In this document: piece after piece, positions 1 through 6,614 of the stretch | How the letters are laid out: each line of letters begins with the position of its first letter | Numbering within the stretch: position 1 is the stretch's first letter | Program-made: the position numbers and the translations under genes | DNA from: an uncultured Pirellulales bacterium | GTDB lineage: Bacteria; Planctomycetota; Planctomycetia; Pirellulales; Lacipirellulaceae | Length of the DNA stretch: 7,987 nucleotides | Direction of reading: 5' to 3' | Assembly: GCA_947258835.1 (NCBI GenBank) | Contig: CAMYJY010000235.1 | Coordinates: 1 to 7,987 of the forward strand | Notes under the pieces: model-generated | Database searches by the model: none | Told to the model about the DNA's origin: nothing | The model's input: only the letters and a program-made list of their open reading frames with translations

Positions 1-19
1 ATGGAAGTTGTCTCAGAGG

Positions 20-71
20 CTAGGGGCTAGGGGCTAGGGGTTAGGGGTTAGGGGTTAGGGGTTAGGGGGGG
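20..71 (+). repeat. Telomere-like 7-bp tandem array (CTAGGGG/TTAGGGG)
   Basis: Seven G-runs recur with an exact 7-bp period, starting at 23, 30, 37, 44, 51, 58 and 65. The first three units are CTAGGGG, the next four TTAGGGG, and the last G-run is expanded to seven. The G-rich strand is the plus strand, so four or more G4 runs with 3-nt loops could fold as a G-quadruplex. The array ends exactly where the stop codon (TAA, 72-74 on the minus strand) of the adjacent gene begins. A related array of opposite polarity lies at 1425-1476. The repeat is directly visible; any function is unknown. Confidence 0.95.
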
Positions 72-1163
72 TTACCTTTGGTAAATTGGTAGGTAGGCGT
101 TTTCTAGCTGGAGGATGATCAGGTTGAGAGACGTCGTGTACACGGGACCTATAAAACCTTCTTTCCATACCGAGACCGTGGTGTCTCCAATTTGGAGTGG
201 CACTGCTTCTCTTAAAAGTTTTTGGCGTATCTCGGTCAGGTACTCATCCCAGGACGGATTGCCTTCTCGGTACTTCACCTGAGCATAGTAGAAATGCGCG
301 TAATGCCAATGCCCAAAGCTCTTGCTGTTGGAAAGCCGCAACTGCTGCTGGCAGTACTTGAGCATCTGGGGCACATACTCGTCGTCGTACTCGCCGGCAT
401 TGTAGAGACAGGCAATTGCCGCCGCGGTGATGGCAGGTCGACTTCCCCCACCTTTGGAGCTGTATTGCACGCCTCCATCGGTCTTGTTGGTGCATTGGTG
501 GATGTAATGGATGGCCTTCTCAATGATTTCCCGAGGAACGGGAATGCCCGCATTCCGGCAGCCGCGGAGACCCTGGACTTGCGTGATGGTGGTTGAGCCT
601 TCGTCAAATCCATTGCCATCCCGGGCACTCACATACCCCCACCCCCCCGCCCGGGTTTGAGCACGGCCAGTAAACTCAACGGCCTTGGTGAGCACGCGAA
701 TGAGCTCTTCCCGTCGCTGCAGGTCTTCCTCCTCACCCAACACTTGGGACAGAAATAACATGGCAAATCCATGCCCGTACGTGTAACGCTCATCGTCTTT
801 GTCCCCAATCAAACCGTTGGCACGGCTGCGCCGGGTGAGGAAATCGACCGCCCGGCGGATCTGAGCTGCATATTTGCCCTGCGTGGTTGTCGAACCTTCG
901 CACAAAAAGGCCAGGCCGGCCAAGGAGGTCATCGCCGACGGGTAACGCCCTTGGGCGGTCCAGTGCCCCAGCTTGTGCTGCTGGGAGGCCAACCAGTCCA
1001 GTCCCTGCGTCACCACAACATGGGCCCGGTGATCCAGGCTAGCCGCCTGCAGCGGGCACAACCAACAGCCCACAGCCCAGAGCCCCAGCACAAAACAACG
1101 TCGCGCTCGCTGTGATTGGCGGCCATGTCGCCCTGCAAGCCATTGTCTAAAAAAAACCAGCAC
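72..1163 (-). CDS. Secreted squalene/prenyltransferase-repeat (alpha/alpha-toroid) protein
   Basis: This 363-residue protein probably acts outside the cytoplasm; its biochemical role is unknown. An arginine-rich N-terminus (1-22) is followed by a hydrophobic segment (about 23-38) and a likely signal-peptidase site after LQA (about 40). The rest resembles the prenyltransferase/squalene oxidase repeat family: GHW-TAQG (66-72), YPSAMTSLAGLAFL (74-87), YGHGFAMLFLS (129-139), GGWGY (173-177), EGSTTITQVQGLRGCRNAGI (188-207) and GGVQYS (230-235). It ends in YLPIYQR, which I associate with a planctomycete subfamily. Residues 121-124 read DKDD, but the surroundings are not those of a cyclase active site, so cyclase activity is not claimed. 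The GTG start at 1163 is preceded by an AGGGAG-like Shine-Dalgarno about 7 nt away, which supports it over the internal GTG at residue 25. It lies downstream of the large propeller gene on the same strand, but 306 bp of repeats separate them, so co-transcription is uncertain. Confidence 0.85.
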   Translation of the reverse strand: MLVFFRQWLAGRHGRQSQRARRCFVLGLWAVGCWLCPLQAASLDHRAHVVVTQGLDWLASQQHKLGHWTAQGRYPSAMTSLAGLAFLCEGSTTTQGKYAAQIRRAVDFLTRRSRANGLIGDKDDERYTYGHGFAMLFLSQVLGEEEDLQRREELIRVLTKAVEFTGRAQTRAGGWGYVSARDGNGFDEGSTTITQVQGLRGCRNAGIPVPREIIEKAIHYIHQCTNKTDGGVQYSSKGGGSRPAITAAAIACLYNAGEYDDEYVPQMLKYCQQQLRLSNSKSFGHWHYAHFYYAQVKYREGNPSWDEYLTEIRQKLLREAVPLQIGDTTVSVWKEGFIGPVYTTSLNLIILQLENAYLPIYQR

Positions 1164-1212
1164 CTACCACTCCCTGCTCACGCGTTAACGCTCCACAACT
1201 TCTGCATCCGCT

Positions 1213-1286
1213 CTCTCACGTCATTCCCGCCCCACTCTCACGTCATTCCCGCCCCTCTCTCACGTCATTCCCGCGCAGGCGGGAAT
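1213..1286. repeat. 22-bp tandem half-copies ending in a full 20-bp palindrome
   Basis: The unit CTCTCACGTCATTCCCGC begins at 1213, 1235 and 1257, an exact 22-bp period. The first two units stop after the left half of the palindrome (ATTCCCGCCCC). The third continues into a complete ATTCCC-N8-GGGAAT palindrome at 1267-1286, flanked by GTC and CCA. The palindrome has the same layout as the dRS3 repeat known from Neisseria and similar short intergenic repeats in other bacteria. Translating this region yields spurious peptides of the SRHSRAGGNP / LDSRLRGND type, which should not be annotated as proteins. Confidence 0.9.
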
Positions 1287-1311
1287 CCAGACCAACCGCG
1301 CCGGCCACTAG

Positions 1312-1331
1312 ATTCCCGCCTGCGCGGGAAT
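1312..1331. repeat. dRS3-like palindrome, inverted copy
   Basis: This is a complete ATTCCC-GCCTGCGC-GGGAAT palindrome, flanked by ACTAG on the left and GAC on the right. It is the reverse complement of the copy at 1267-1286 including the GTC/GAC flank, so the two copies face each other. The sequence is directly visible; the mechanism of spread is unknown. Confidence 0.9.
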
Positions 1332-1377
1332 GACACCCCTCGCCGGGGTTCCACACCTCCCACAGCCCATCCACTAG

Positions 1378-1397
1378 ATTCCCGCCTGCGCGGGAAT
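1378..1397. repeat. dRS3-like palindrome, third copy
   Basis: The core is identical to 1312-1331 and has the same left flank (CCACTAG) and right flank (GACACC). The 66-bp spacing and shared flanks suggest local duplication of a unit of about 66 bp, although the intervening sequence is not obviously conserved. Confidence 0.9.
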
Positions 1398-1424
1398 GAC
1401 ACCACTGGCAAACCTACCTAGTTG

Positions 1425-1476
1425 TCCCCAGCCCCTAGTCCCTAGCCCCTAGCCCCTAGCCCCCAGTCCCTAGCGC
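1425..1476 (-). repeat. Heptamer array (G-rich on minus strand) at the end of the propeller gene
   Basis: C-runs on the plus strand recur at a 7-bp pitch (starts near 1432, 1439, 1446, 1453, 1460 and 1467) separated by TAG or AGT. The G-rich strand is therefore the minus strand, which is the sense strand of the adjacent gene. The stop codon TAG of that gene (1470-1472) lies inside the array. A transcript would carry several GGGG runs with 3-nt CTA loops just after the stop, a plausible G-quadruplex. It resembles the array at 20-71 in inverted orientation. Confidence 0.88.
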
Positions 1477-3359
1477 CCCAAAATCCTCTTCATCAAAATA
1501 CCCTGCAGTCCTTGGCTGGACGGTTGTTGTCCTGCGGTCACGGTGGCCAAGGCAGGCGGTTCTGGGGCGCGGGGCAGGGGGGTGAATTGCAAGCGGACTT
1601 GTTGCTTCAACATCTCCGCCACCACCACGTTGCTCTGGTGGCTATCGCCAACCGCCCCGGGAGGAGGAGCAACGTACAGGGAAAAATGATTCACCGACGT
1701 ATCCAGCTCATCACTAGCGTACAGCTGCCGCCCCGAGGTCTTTTCCAACAGCAGCAAACGCATCTTTTGGCCGCTGCCTTTATTGGTCTGCCGCGGCAAA
1801 TTCCCCGCGCAGGCAATCACCGGCAAGTCCACGGGCTGTGCCAGCATGAAAGCCTGTTGCCGCACGGTAGCAGGCCGAGCGAACAGGGCCCGCCCGGTGC
1901 GGCGGTCAAACACACTCAGTTGACCATCCAGGGCCACGTAATCATAAGCATTGAACAAAGCAACACGTGAGGCCCGCTCCCGGTTCTGACCCAACCCTGT
2001 TCCGAGGTGATGGTACTGCACGGCCATGGTGAAATGATCGGACCCGGCCAGCAGGTGCACGGCCTGCAAGGAATCGCAGCTGGAAACCGTGGCATCGACC
2101 AGCCGCTGGCCAGTTTCGGCGTCGATGACCACCCGCTGGCCATGCGGGTTGGCAATGGCCACAAAACGAGACTCCGCGATATCCACCACGGAGGACCGAT
2201 CGAAAATCTGCTGCCAATGCACCTCCCCGGTTACGGCATCTTGAGACGACAGTTCATACGACCAATTCTCCGTCTTCCGCCAGCGAATCACCGTGCGACC
2301 GCGAGTCGCCAGGCGTTCCCGCCAACGAGGTACGGTGGTCCTGCCCAAGGTCCTGCCATCGACCGTACTCAACATCCGTGCCGAGGTGGACCGAGGCTCG
2401 ACCACCAACACCACCTCCGCATCGCCAAATAAGTCGCAACCTACCGGCACGTCCGAGCGTTTCCAGAGCAAGTCCCCACGGAGCGGATCGACACACACAA
2501 TCCCGTTCGCATCCTGCAGCACGCAACTGCGCGACGTGACCGGACCGATCACTCCCAGCCAGCGCCCATCATGCTGTGCGCGGGGGGCACGATACGAACC
2601 CGGACGGTCCCCATCCCGCCGCTGGGCATGCACCACGTAACCCCGCCGGTGGTCGCCACCAACCCGTCTCCGCCAGAGCACCCGCATGTCGCTGGTGGGC
2701 TCTGTGCGCTCCGAATTCGACGGAGCCAAGGTGTCCACGGCTAGAATTTGCTGACCGGAGGAAATCAAGAGCAAATTACCCCGCGCCACGCCGTAGGTGA
2801 CCACGCCGCCATAACTGCGTGTGCTCAGGGATTGCGTCAAATCGGTACGAAAAAATTCTCTTCCTTGGCTATCGCGCACGCAAACTTGGCGATTTTGGTG
2901 CCCCAGCAGCACGTTGCAGCTGCCCAGGATTGCATCGCAGTGCTCCAGCCGAACTTCGAGATACGAGGGGCGGTTGCCAGCTCGCCTGCGGTGACTGTGC
3001 GCAGCGCCTGCCTCGGTGACCTGCACGGCCCCATAGGGCCAATGCAAGCCACTACGGGGCAAAATGTCATCCTGGTTTTCACTGGCCGCGGCCGCCTGAA
3101 ACGCTTTACTCCAGGACTGCAGACACGCGCGCCCCGACAAGTCCTGCCAACAAGGTACAGTGGCCCAGGTCGTCGCCAATTGCTCGTCAAAGGGGCGGGC
3201 CAAACGCGGCAAGTCCACCTGATGCAACAGTTGCGAGCAGCGGGCAGTCGCCTCCCGACGGACAACCTCATTGCCGTTAGCTGCCAGCTGCAGAAACAAT
3301 TGCTGCGCCGCCAAGAGACGGCCCTCCGCGAGATGCTGGCTGGCAATTTTCAAGGCCAA
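1470..3359 (-). CDS. C-terminal part of a split PQQ-like beta-propeller protein (frameshifted from the gene at 3350-6148)
   Basis: Read alone, this frame starts with TTG at 3359, overlaps the preceding stop by 10 nt, has no clear Shine-Dalgarno and no signal peptide. Those are poor credentials for an independent gene. It opens with helical sequence (LALKIASQHLAEGRLL), has a WPYG motif near residue 107, and then propeller-like blades such as IVCVDPLRGDLLWKRSD (287-303), VVIDAETGQRL (410-420), LSVFDRRTGRALF (481-493) and LLLLEKTSGRQLY (535-547). PQQ-like blades of this kind are usually structural rather than cofactor-binding. The frame is open upstream of the TTG and reads FFQVYGGLEICAPLALK, which looks like the natural continuation of the helical linker in the preceding gene. 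I read it as the second half of one large exported protein, displaced by a single-base indel. The function of the family is unknown. The TAG stop lies in the heptamer array. Confidence 0.75.
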   Translation of the reverse strand: MALKIASQHLAEGRLLAAQQLFLQLAANGNEVVRREATARCSQLLHQVDLPRLARPFDEQLATTWATVPCWQDLSGRACLQSWSKAFQAAAASENQDDILPRSGLHWPYGAVQVTEAGAAHSHRRRAGNRPSYLEVRLEHCDAILGSCNVLLGHQNRQVCVRDSQGREFFRTDLTQSLSTRSYGGVVTYGVARGNLLLISSGQQILAVDTLAPSNSERTEPTSDMRVLWRRRVGGDHRRGYVVHAQRRDGDRPGSYRAPRAQHDGRWLGVIGPVTSRSCVLQDANGIVCVDPLRGDLLWKRSDVPVGCDLFGDAEVVLVVEPRSTSARMLSTVDGRTLGRTTVPRWRERLATRGRTVIRWRKTENWSYELSSQDAVTGEVHWQQIFDRSSVVDIAESRFVAIANPHGQRVVIDAETGQRLVDATVSSCDSLQAVHLLAGSDHFTMAVQYHHLGTGLGQNRERASRVALFNAYDYVALDGQLSVFDRRTGRALFARPATVRQQAFMLAQPVDLPVIACAGNLPRQTNKGSGQKMRLLLLEKTSGRQLYASDELDTSVNHFSLYVAPPPGAVGDSHQSNVVVAEMLKQQVRLQFTPLPRAPEPPALATVTAGQQPSSQGLQGILMKRILGR

Positions 3360-6148
3360 CGGTGCGCAAATTTCCAGGCCACCATAGACCTGGAAAAAGT
3401 CAGCGGCTCCGGGGCGGCGAACTGCTGTAGCTGACTTTCCAAACGACGTGCCAGCTGGGCCCGCTGCCCAGCATTCGCCCGCGCCCAGAGCTCAGCCACA
3501 CGCGCTGCAATCCAGCGGGGCCACGTCACTTGGTGCTGTCGATCCAGCTCCAGGGAGGCGGAACTTACGGGCAAGCGCTGGGCCATTTGTTGGCACACGC
3601 CAAAGGCCTGCAGCACATCGCCCTGGGCGATCAAGCCTTGGACTTGCAACCGCAGCAGCGTGAGTTGCTCGTGATCGGAAGGCCCCTGGACGTCTGCCAG
3701 CAGCGGCAGGTGCTCACGGTAGGTCGCAAAATCTTCGCTGAGGGCCTCCAGCAGACATGCCCGTAGCACGTCCCGGGTGAGCAAATCCTGGGGCTGCAGA
3801 TCGTAGGCCTGCGAGAGACGCTGCAAGGCACGGTCCAGGTTGCCTTGCTGGAAGTCAATTTCTCCCAGGGTGCGGAGGGCACGCGGGTCCCGGGGGTGTT
3901 TGGCCAAGGTTTCCTCCGCCTGCTGACGCAGGATTTCCACCTGGCCATACCGCTCGAGACACTGGCCCGTTTGTGAAATGACAGTCCCCTGATGACAAAT
4001 CAGATTTCCCAACACATCCCCGGCACGCGACACGGCACGGTCGGTAATTTTGCCTTGCCGGATATCCAGGGCCACGATCTCCGCATTGGACAGCGGCAAA
4101 TAGTACGTGCCGTCACTGATAAAACCACGTCCCGTAGGGTACGTTTGGGCAGGAAAGGAAAGTGCCGCGGGCGACCAGCAAGGTTGGCCGTCGTGAAGGT
4201 TCACCGCCCTCACACCGGATTCTTCCAGCACCAGGACGTGGTCCTCGGCAACCCCGGCTAACTGCAAACCCGACCCGCGGGGCTGCTTCCACAACAATTT
4301 GCCGCTGGCTAAATCCAAGCAGTGCAACTCGTGCGACTCGGGAGGGGTCAACAGCACATGGCCCTGAGCCAGGGTGACGACCCCATCCAGCCATTGATTT
4401 TGGTTCCAGGGGATTCCCGCGCGGAGGTTGCGCTGCTGGAGTGAGAGCATGGCCTGACGACTGCGGGTGGGATAACGATAGGCCCAGGCCAAGGCCCGTT
4501 TGGCAAGATCAATCCCCACCACGACACCCGCCCCCGTCGGACATACCAAGATACCGGCATCGTAGGAAGGCATGATCGCCTGCAAGCGCCGGCTGGTATC
4601 TTCGAGAATGCCCAATTCCAAGTGCGCCAACTGCTGACGCCACCGCAGCGCTCCAGTGTGCCGGTCGAGTGCGACCAAGTAGACAGCCTTCTCACCGTAC
4701 ACTTCCACCAGCCCATACAGCGACTGCCCCACCGCCAACGGAGCCCCCAGAAAAAACGCCCCCTCCCAACTTCCTGGACCTACCGCTCCGTCCACTTCCC
4801 ACACTAACTTGCCTTGGGTAGCCAGGTCGTAGGCGCACAAGCGGTTGGTACCCGCCCCGCTATTCTTTGGCGTCGCGTTCCGCAAGACGGCCGCTTGCCA
4901 CGGTTCCCGCCGCTCAGCCCCTGGCATCTGCAAATCTCGAATGGCGAACACCCGCTCGCCATCACTGCTGATGGTGTTGTAGAGATAGTCTTCCCACACA
5001 CGTTGTGAAAATCCATGGGTGGGATCCTGAGAGTCTTCCTCCAGCTCGTCGTGCCCGCCCTCCAGTAATAGTTCGACAGCGGGTACTTTTTGGGCCTGGA
5101 CCTGCCAGATACGTTTGCCCGTGATGAAGTCGATCGCCAACAACTTGTGGGCAGAGCGGGTGATCAACTGGTTTCCCACGGCCAAGGGAGCCGCTGCAGG
5201 AATGGCAACTTGCTCCTCTTGCCTACGATTCGCTAGGACCTGCCGGTGCGCGTCCTCCAGGGCCGGATGGAGCAACAAGCGTACCTGCCAATCCTGCCTG
5301 AGGTGCGGCAATCCCCCCTGGGGCTGCGCCGCACGCTGTGGATTGCCACCGGGAGTGACCCACTGCTGGGCAACTCCGCTGGCTGATGGTAGGGGCTGGC
5401 CGGCGATGGTCACCAGCTGCTGCAACCAGTCTGGCTGGCTCAGCTCCCAGGAAACTTCCCGGCCCGCAACTTGCATCCGCTGAGGGCCTCGCTGGCGGAG
5501 ATTTTGCAACAGCTGCCCGGCTCGCTGCCGGTTACCAACCGCCAGACAACTTAAAGCTGCCTGGAAAGACAACTGGGGCTCGAAGCGGGTGGAGGCTGGG
5601 ACCGCGGCGAGCAACTTTTCGTACAGCAAGCTAGCTGCCAGGTGACGACCTAGATCGGCCTCCTGTCGAGCCAGCAGGACAGCCGCTTCGATGCCAGCAC
5701 GCGTGTGAAAGTACTGCACCACAAGCGCGCGGAGGGCGTCTACATCACCAGAAGTTACCGCCTGCCGGAGTAGACGCCGTGCCACAGGCCCAAAAGTCGC
5801 TTCGTAAGCCTCGCGGCCAGCCGGTGGCAGTTCCGCCAATAAATTCCAACTGCGCTCCTTGAGGCCCCGCAGCTGCGACGACACATCCGCAGGCAGAAAG
5901 GAATCTTCCTCGCGGGCCAAAATCCCCTGTAGAAAACGAATCGCCTGGGCGTACTCACCGCGGGCAAGCCGCTGCTGAGCCTGCCGCATCCCGCGGATAT
6001 CGATACGTTCCTGTGGCAGAGACACGCCGCTATATTCGGCGGCCGCTAGTTCCGCCTCGGACACTTTGGCCGCTAGCTGCCCGCCGCCAACCGCCGTGAT
6101 CCAGACTGCCCAACCCCATAAAAAAGTAGAGCGCCACGGCAGGCCCAT
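3350..6148 (-). CDS. Exported TPR/PQQ-like beta-propeller protein, N-terminal part of a split gene
   Basis: From the ATG at 6148 this gives 932 residues. Residues 1-27 (MGLPWRSTFL... to QLAA) form a signal peptide. Alpha-helical, TPR-like sequence spans about 55-230. PQQ-like blades follow: LLAIDFITGKRIWQV (336-350), LCAYDLATQGKLVWEV (437-452), LVALDRHTGALRWRQ (491-505), LHCLDLASGKLLWKQ (608-622) and IVALDIRQGKITD (691-703). A TPR lies at 754-788 (DPRALRTLGEIDFQQGNLDR), then more helices. The frame could begin at ATG 6172, ATG 6193 or TTG 6220, but the ATG at 6148 places the signal peptide at the N-terminus and has GAGAG nearby, so I prefer it. The last 14 residues (from SRSMVAWK) look out of frame; one extra T at the T5 run would continue into the next gene and give about 1,559 residues in total. 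It is probably a periplasmic or surface protein; the repeats suggest protein binding, but no substrate can be inferred. Confidence 0.82.
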   Translation of the reverse strand: MGLPWRSTFLWGWAVWITAVGGGQLAAKVSEAELAAAEYSGVSLPQERIDIRGMRQAQQRLARGEYAQAIRFLQGILAREEDSFLPADVSSQLRGLKERSWNLLAELPPAGREAYEATFGPVARRLLRQAVTSGDVDALRALVVQYFHTRAGIEAAVLLARQEADLGRHLAASLLYEKLLAAVPASTRFEPQLSFQAALSCLAVGNRQRAGQLLQNLRQRGPQRMQVAGREVSWELSQPDWLQQLVTIAGQPLPSASGVAQQWVTPGGNPQRAAQPQGGLPHLRQDWQVRLLLHPALEDAHRQVLANRRQEEQVAIPAAAPLAVGNQLITRSAHKLLAIDFITGKRIWQVQAQKVPAVELLLEGGHDELEEDSQDPTHGFSQRVWEDYLYNTISSDGERVFAIRDLQMPGAERREPWQAAVLRNATPKNSGAGTNRLCAYDLATQGKLVWEVDGAVGPGSWEGAFFLGAPLAVGQSLYGLVEVYGEKAVYLVALDRHTGALRWRQQLAHLELGILEDTSRRLQAIMPSYDAGILVCPTGAGVVVGIDLAKRALAWAYRYPTRSRQAMLSLQQRNLRAGIPWNQNQWLDGVVTLAQGHVLLTPPESHELHCLDLASGKLLWKQPRGSGLQLAGVAEDHVLVLEESGVRAVNLHDGQPCWSPAALSFPAQTYPTGRGFISDGTYYLPLSNAEIVALDIRQGKITDRAVSRAGDVLGNLICHQGTVISQTGQCLERYGQVEILRQQAEETLAKHPRDPRALRTLGEIDFQQGNLDRALQRLSQAYDLQPQDLLTRDVLRACLLEALSEDFATYREHLPLLADVQGPSDHEQLTLLRLQVQGLIAQGDVLQAFGVCQQMAQRLPVSSASLELDRQHQVTWPRWIAARVAELWARANAGQRAQLARRLESQLQQFAAPEPLTFSRSMVAWKFAHRWP
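3394..3398 (-). other. Probable frameshift site (T5 run on coding strand)
   Basis: The coding strand reads CTG ACT TTT TCC AGG in the upstream frame and GAC TTT TTC CAG GTC in the downstream frame. Adding one T, or a -1 slip of tRNA-Phe on TTT (perfect re-pairing on TTT), gives T-F-F-Q-V-Y-G-G and joins both frames without loss. The distance from 6148 to 1470 plus one base is divisible by three. A mutation, an assembly or sequencing error in a homopolymer, and programmed slippage all remain possible. There is no classical X-XXY-YYZ heptamer, which makes programmed slippage the least favoured. Confidence 0.7.
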
Positions 6149-6253
6149 CCTCGATCTCTCGCAACTTGACATCGAATGAAGACTGGTTTGCATCTGGCTG
6201 TGGATCCCGTCGGGTGGCAACTAACTGGCGTAACATAGGACCTAATAAGGCGA

Positions 6254-6279
6254 GCGGCAGGTAAGTTTTTACCTGCCGC
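6254..6279. promoter_or_regulatory. Perfect 11-bp stem-loop in the leader of the propeller gene
   Basis: GCGGCAGGTAA (6254-6264) is followed by a 4-nt loop (GTTT) and its exact complement TTACCTGCCGC (6269-6279). It lies about 106 bp upstream of the preferred ATG (6148) of the minus-strand gene and more than 330 bp from the HU gene, so it most likely belongs to the minus-strand leader or promoter. No T-tract follows on either strand, so it is not a typical intrinsic terminator. It could be an RNA hairpin in the 5' UTR or a dyad operator. The dyad is seen directly; the role is inferred. Confidence 0.6.
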
Positions 6280-6598
6280 GTGATCGAAAATCCCAGCGAA
6301 GCCAATCCATGGGGCTGTCGATGGGTAAGTTCTCATCTGCCCACCCCCTCTTGAGGACTATTCCCGCGGGGGCTCGTTCCCCCTAGATTCTGGGCAAATC
6401 CTCCAAATCCCCAGCCCTACGACCGACCCAACGAGAAAAACCCTATTTTTCTAGGCAATTTTGCTACTTTCGTCTTGTAATTTTAGGCCCAGAGTCTTCA
6501 AATCAGCTCGGGGCATCCAAAGGGGGTGCTACATTAAGACTAAGTTCGTATCGGCAGAGCACGGCGTTTTTCGCCTATTTACTACTTAAGTGCATTTT

Positions 6599-6605
6599 AG
6601 GAGGG
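6599..6605 (+). promoter_or_regulatory. Strong Shine-Dalgarno (AGGAGGG) of the HU gene
   Basis: AGGAGGG ends 9 nt before the ATG at 6615. It is near-perfectly complementary to the 16S rRNA 3' end and fixes the start of the HU gene. Confidence 0.85.
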
Positions 6606-6614
6606 TTCAGCGCT

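Larger units (their letters stand above)
6221..6614. other. Divergent intergenic region between the propeller gene and the HU gene
   Basis: No credible gene is seen here. The region must hold promoters for both directions. A stem-loop lies at 6254-6279. On the plus strand a possible extended -10 element (TGC-TACATT, 6527-6535) precedes the HU gene but lacks a good -35, so it is not called separately. A GGGGG/CCCCC hairpin is present near 6367-6383. The stretch 6430-6490 is AT-richer than its surroundings. Confidence 0.5.

Noticed and set aside
792..803. DKDD in the squalene/prenyltransferase-repeat protein as a cyclase DXDD catalytic motif
   Set aside because: The context (GLIGDKDDERYTYGHGF) is a loop before a helix of this family and lacks the surrounding residues of squalene-hopene cyclase. 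The protein is also about half the length of a cyclase.
1213..1397. CRISPR array
   Set aside because: Repeats of 20-22 bp without uniform spacers of 30-40 bp, copies in both orientations and no cas genes. These are palindromic intergenic repeats.
1116..1421. Plus-strand 101-residue open frame overlapping the repeat cluster
   Set aside because: Its product consists of SRHSRAGGNP and LDSRLRGNDT, the translation of dRS3-like palindromes, and the rest is antisense to the secreted protein gene. It is a repeat artefact.
2748..3434. Plus-strand 228-residue open frame opposite the propeller genes
   Set aside because: It is antisense to a frame with clear propeller and WPYG motifs, and its own product shows no recognisable domain. 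It is a shadow frame in GC-rich coding DNA.
6030..6305. Minus-strand 91-residue frame at the start of the propeller gene
   Set aside because: It overlaps the signal-peptide region of the large gene out of frame. Its N-terminus spans the stem-loop at 6254-6279, and no Shine-Dalgarno supports it.
6481..6506. TTGTAA (17-nt spacer) TCAAAT as a promoter for the HU gene
   Set aside because: Both boxes match the consensus poorly and the position is more than 100 bp from the start codon. It does not stand out from other AT-rich stretches nearby.
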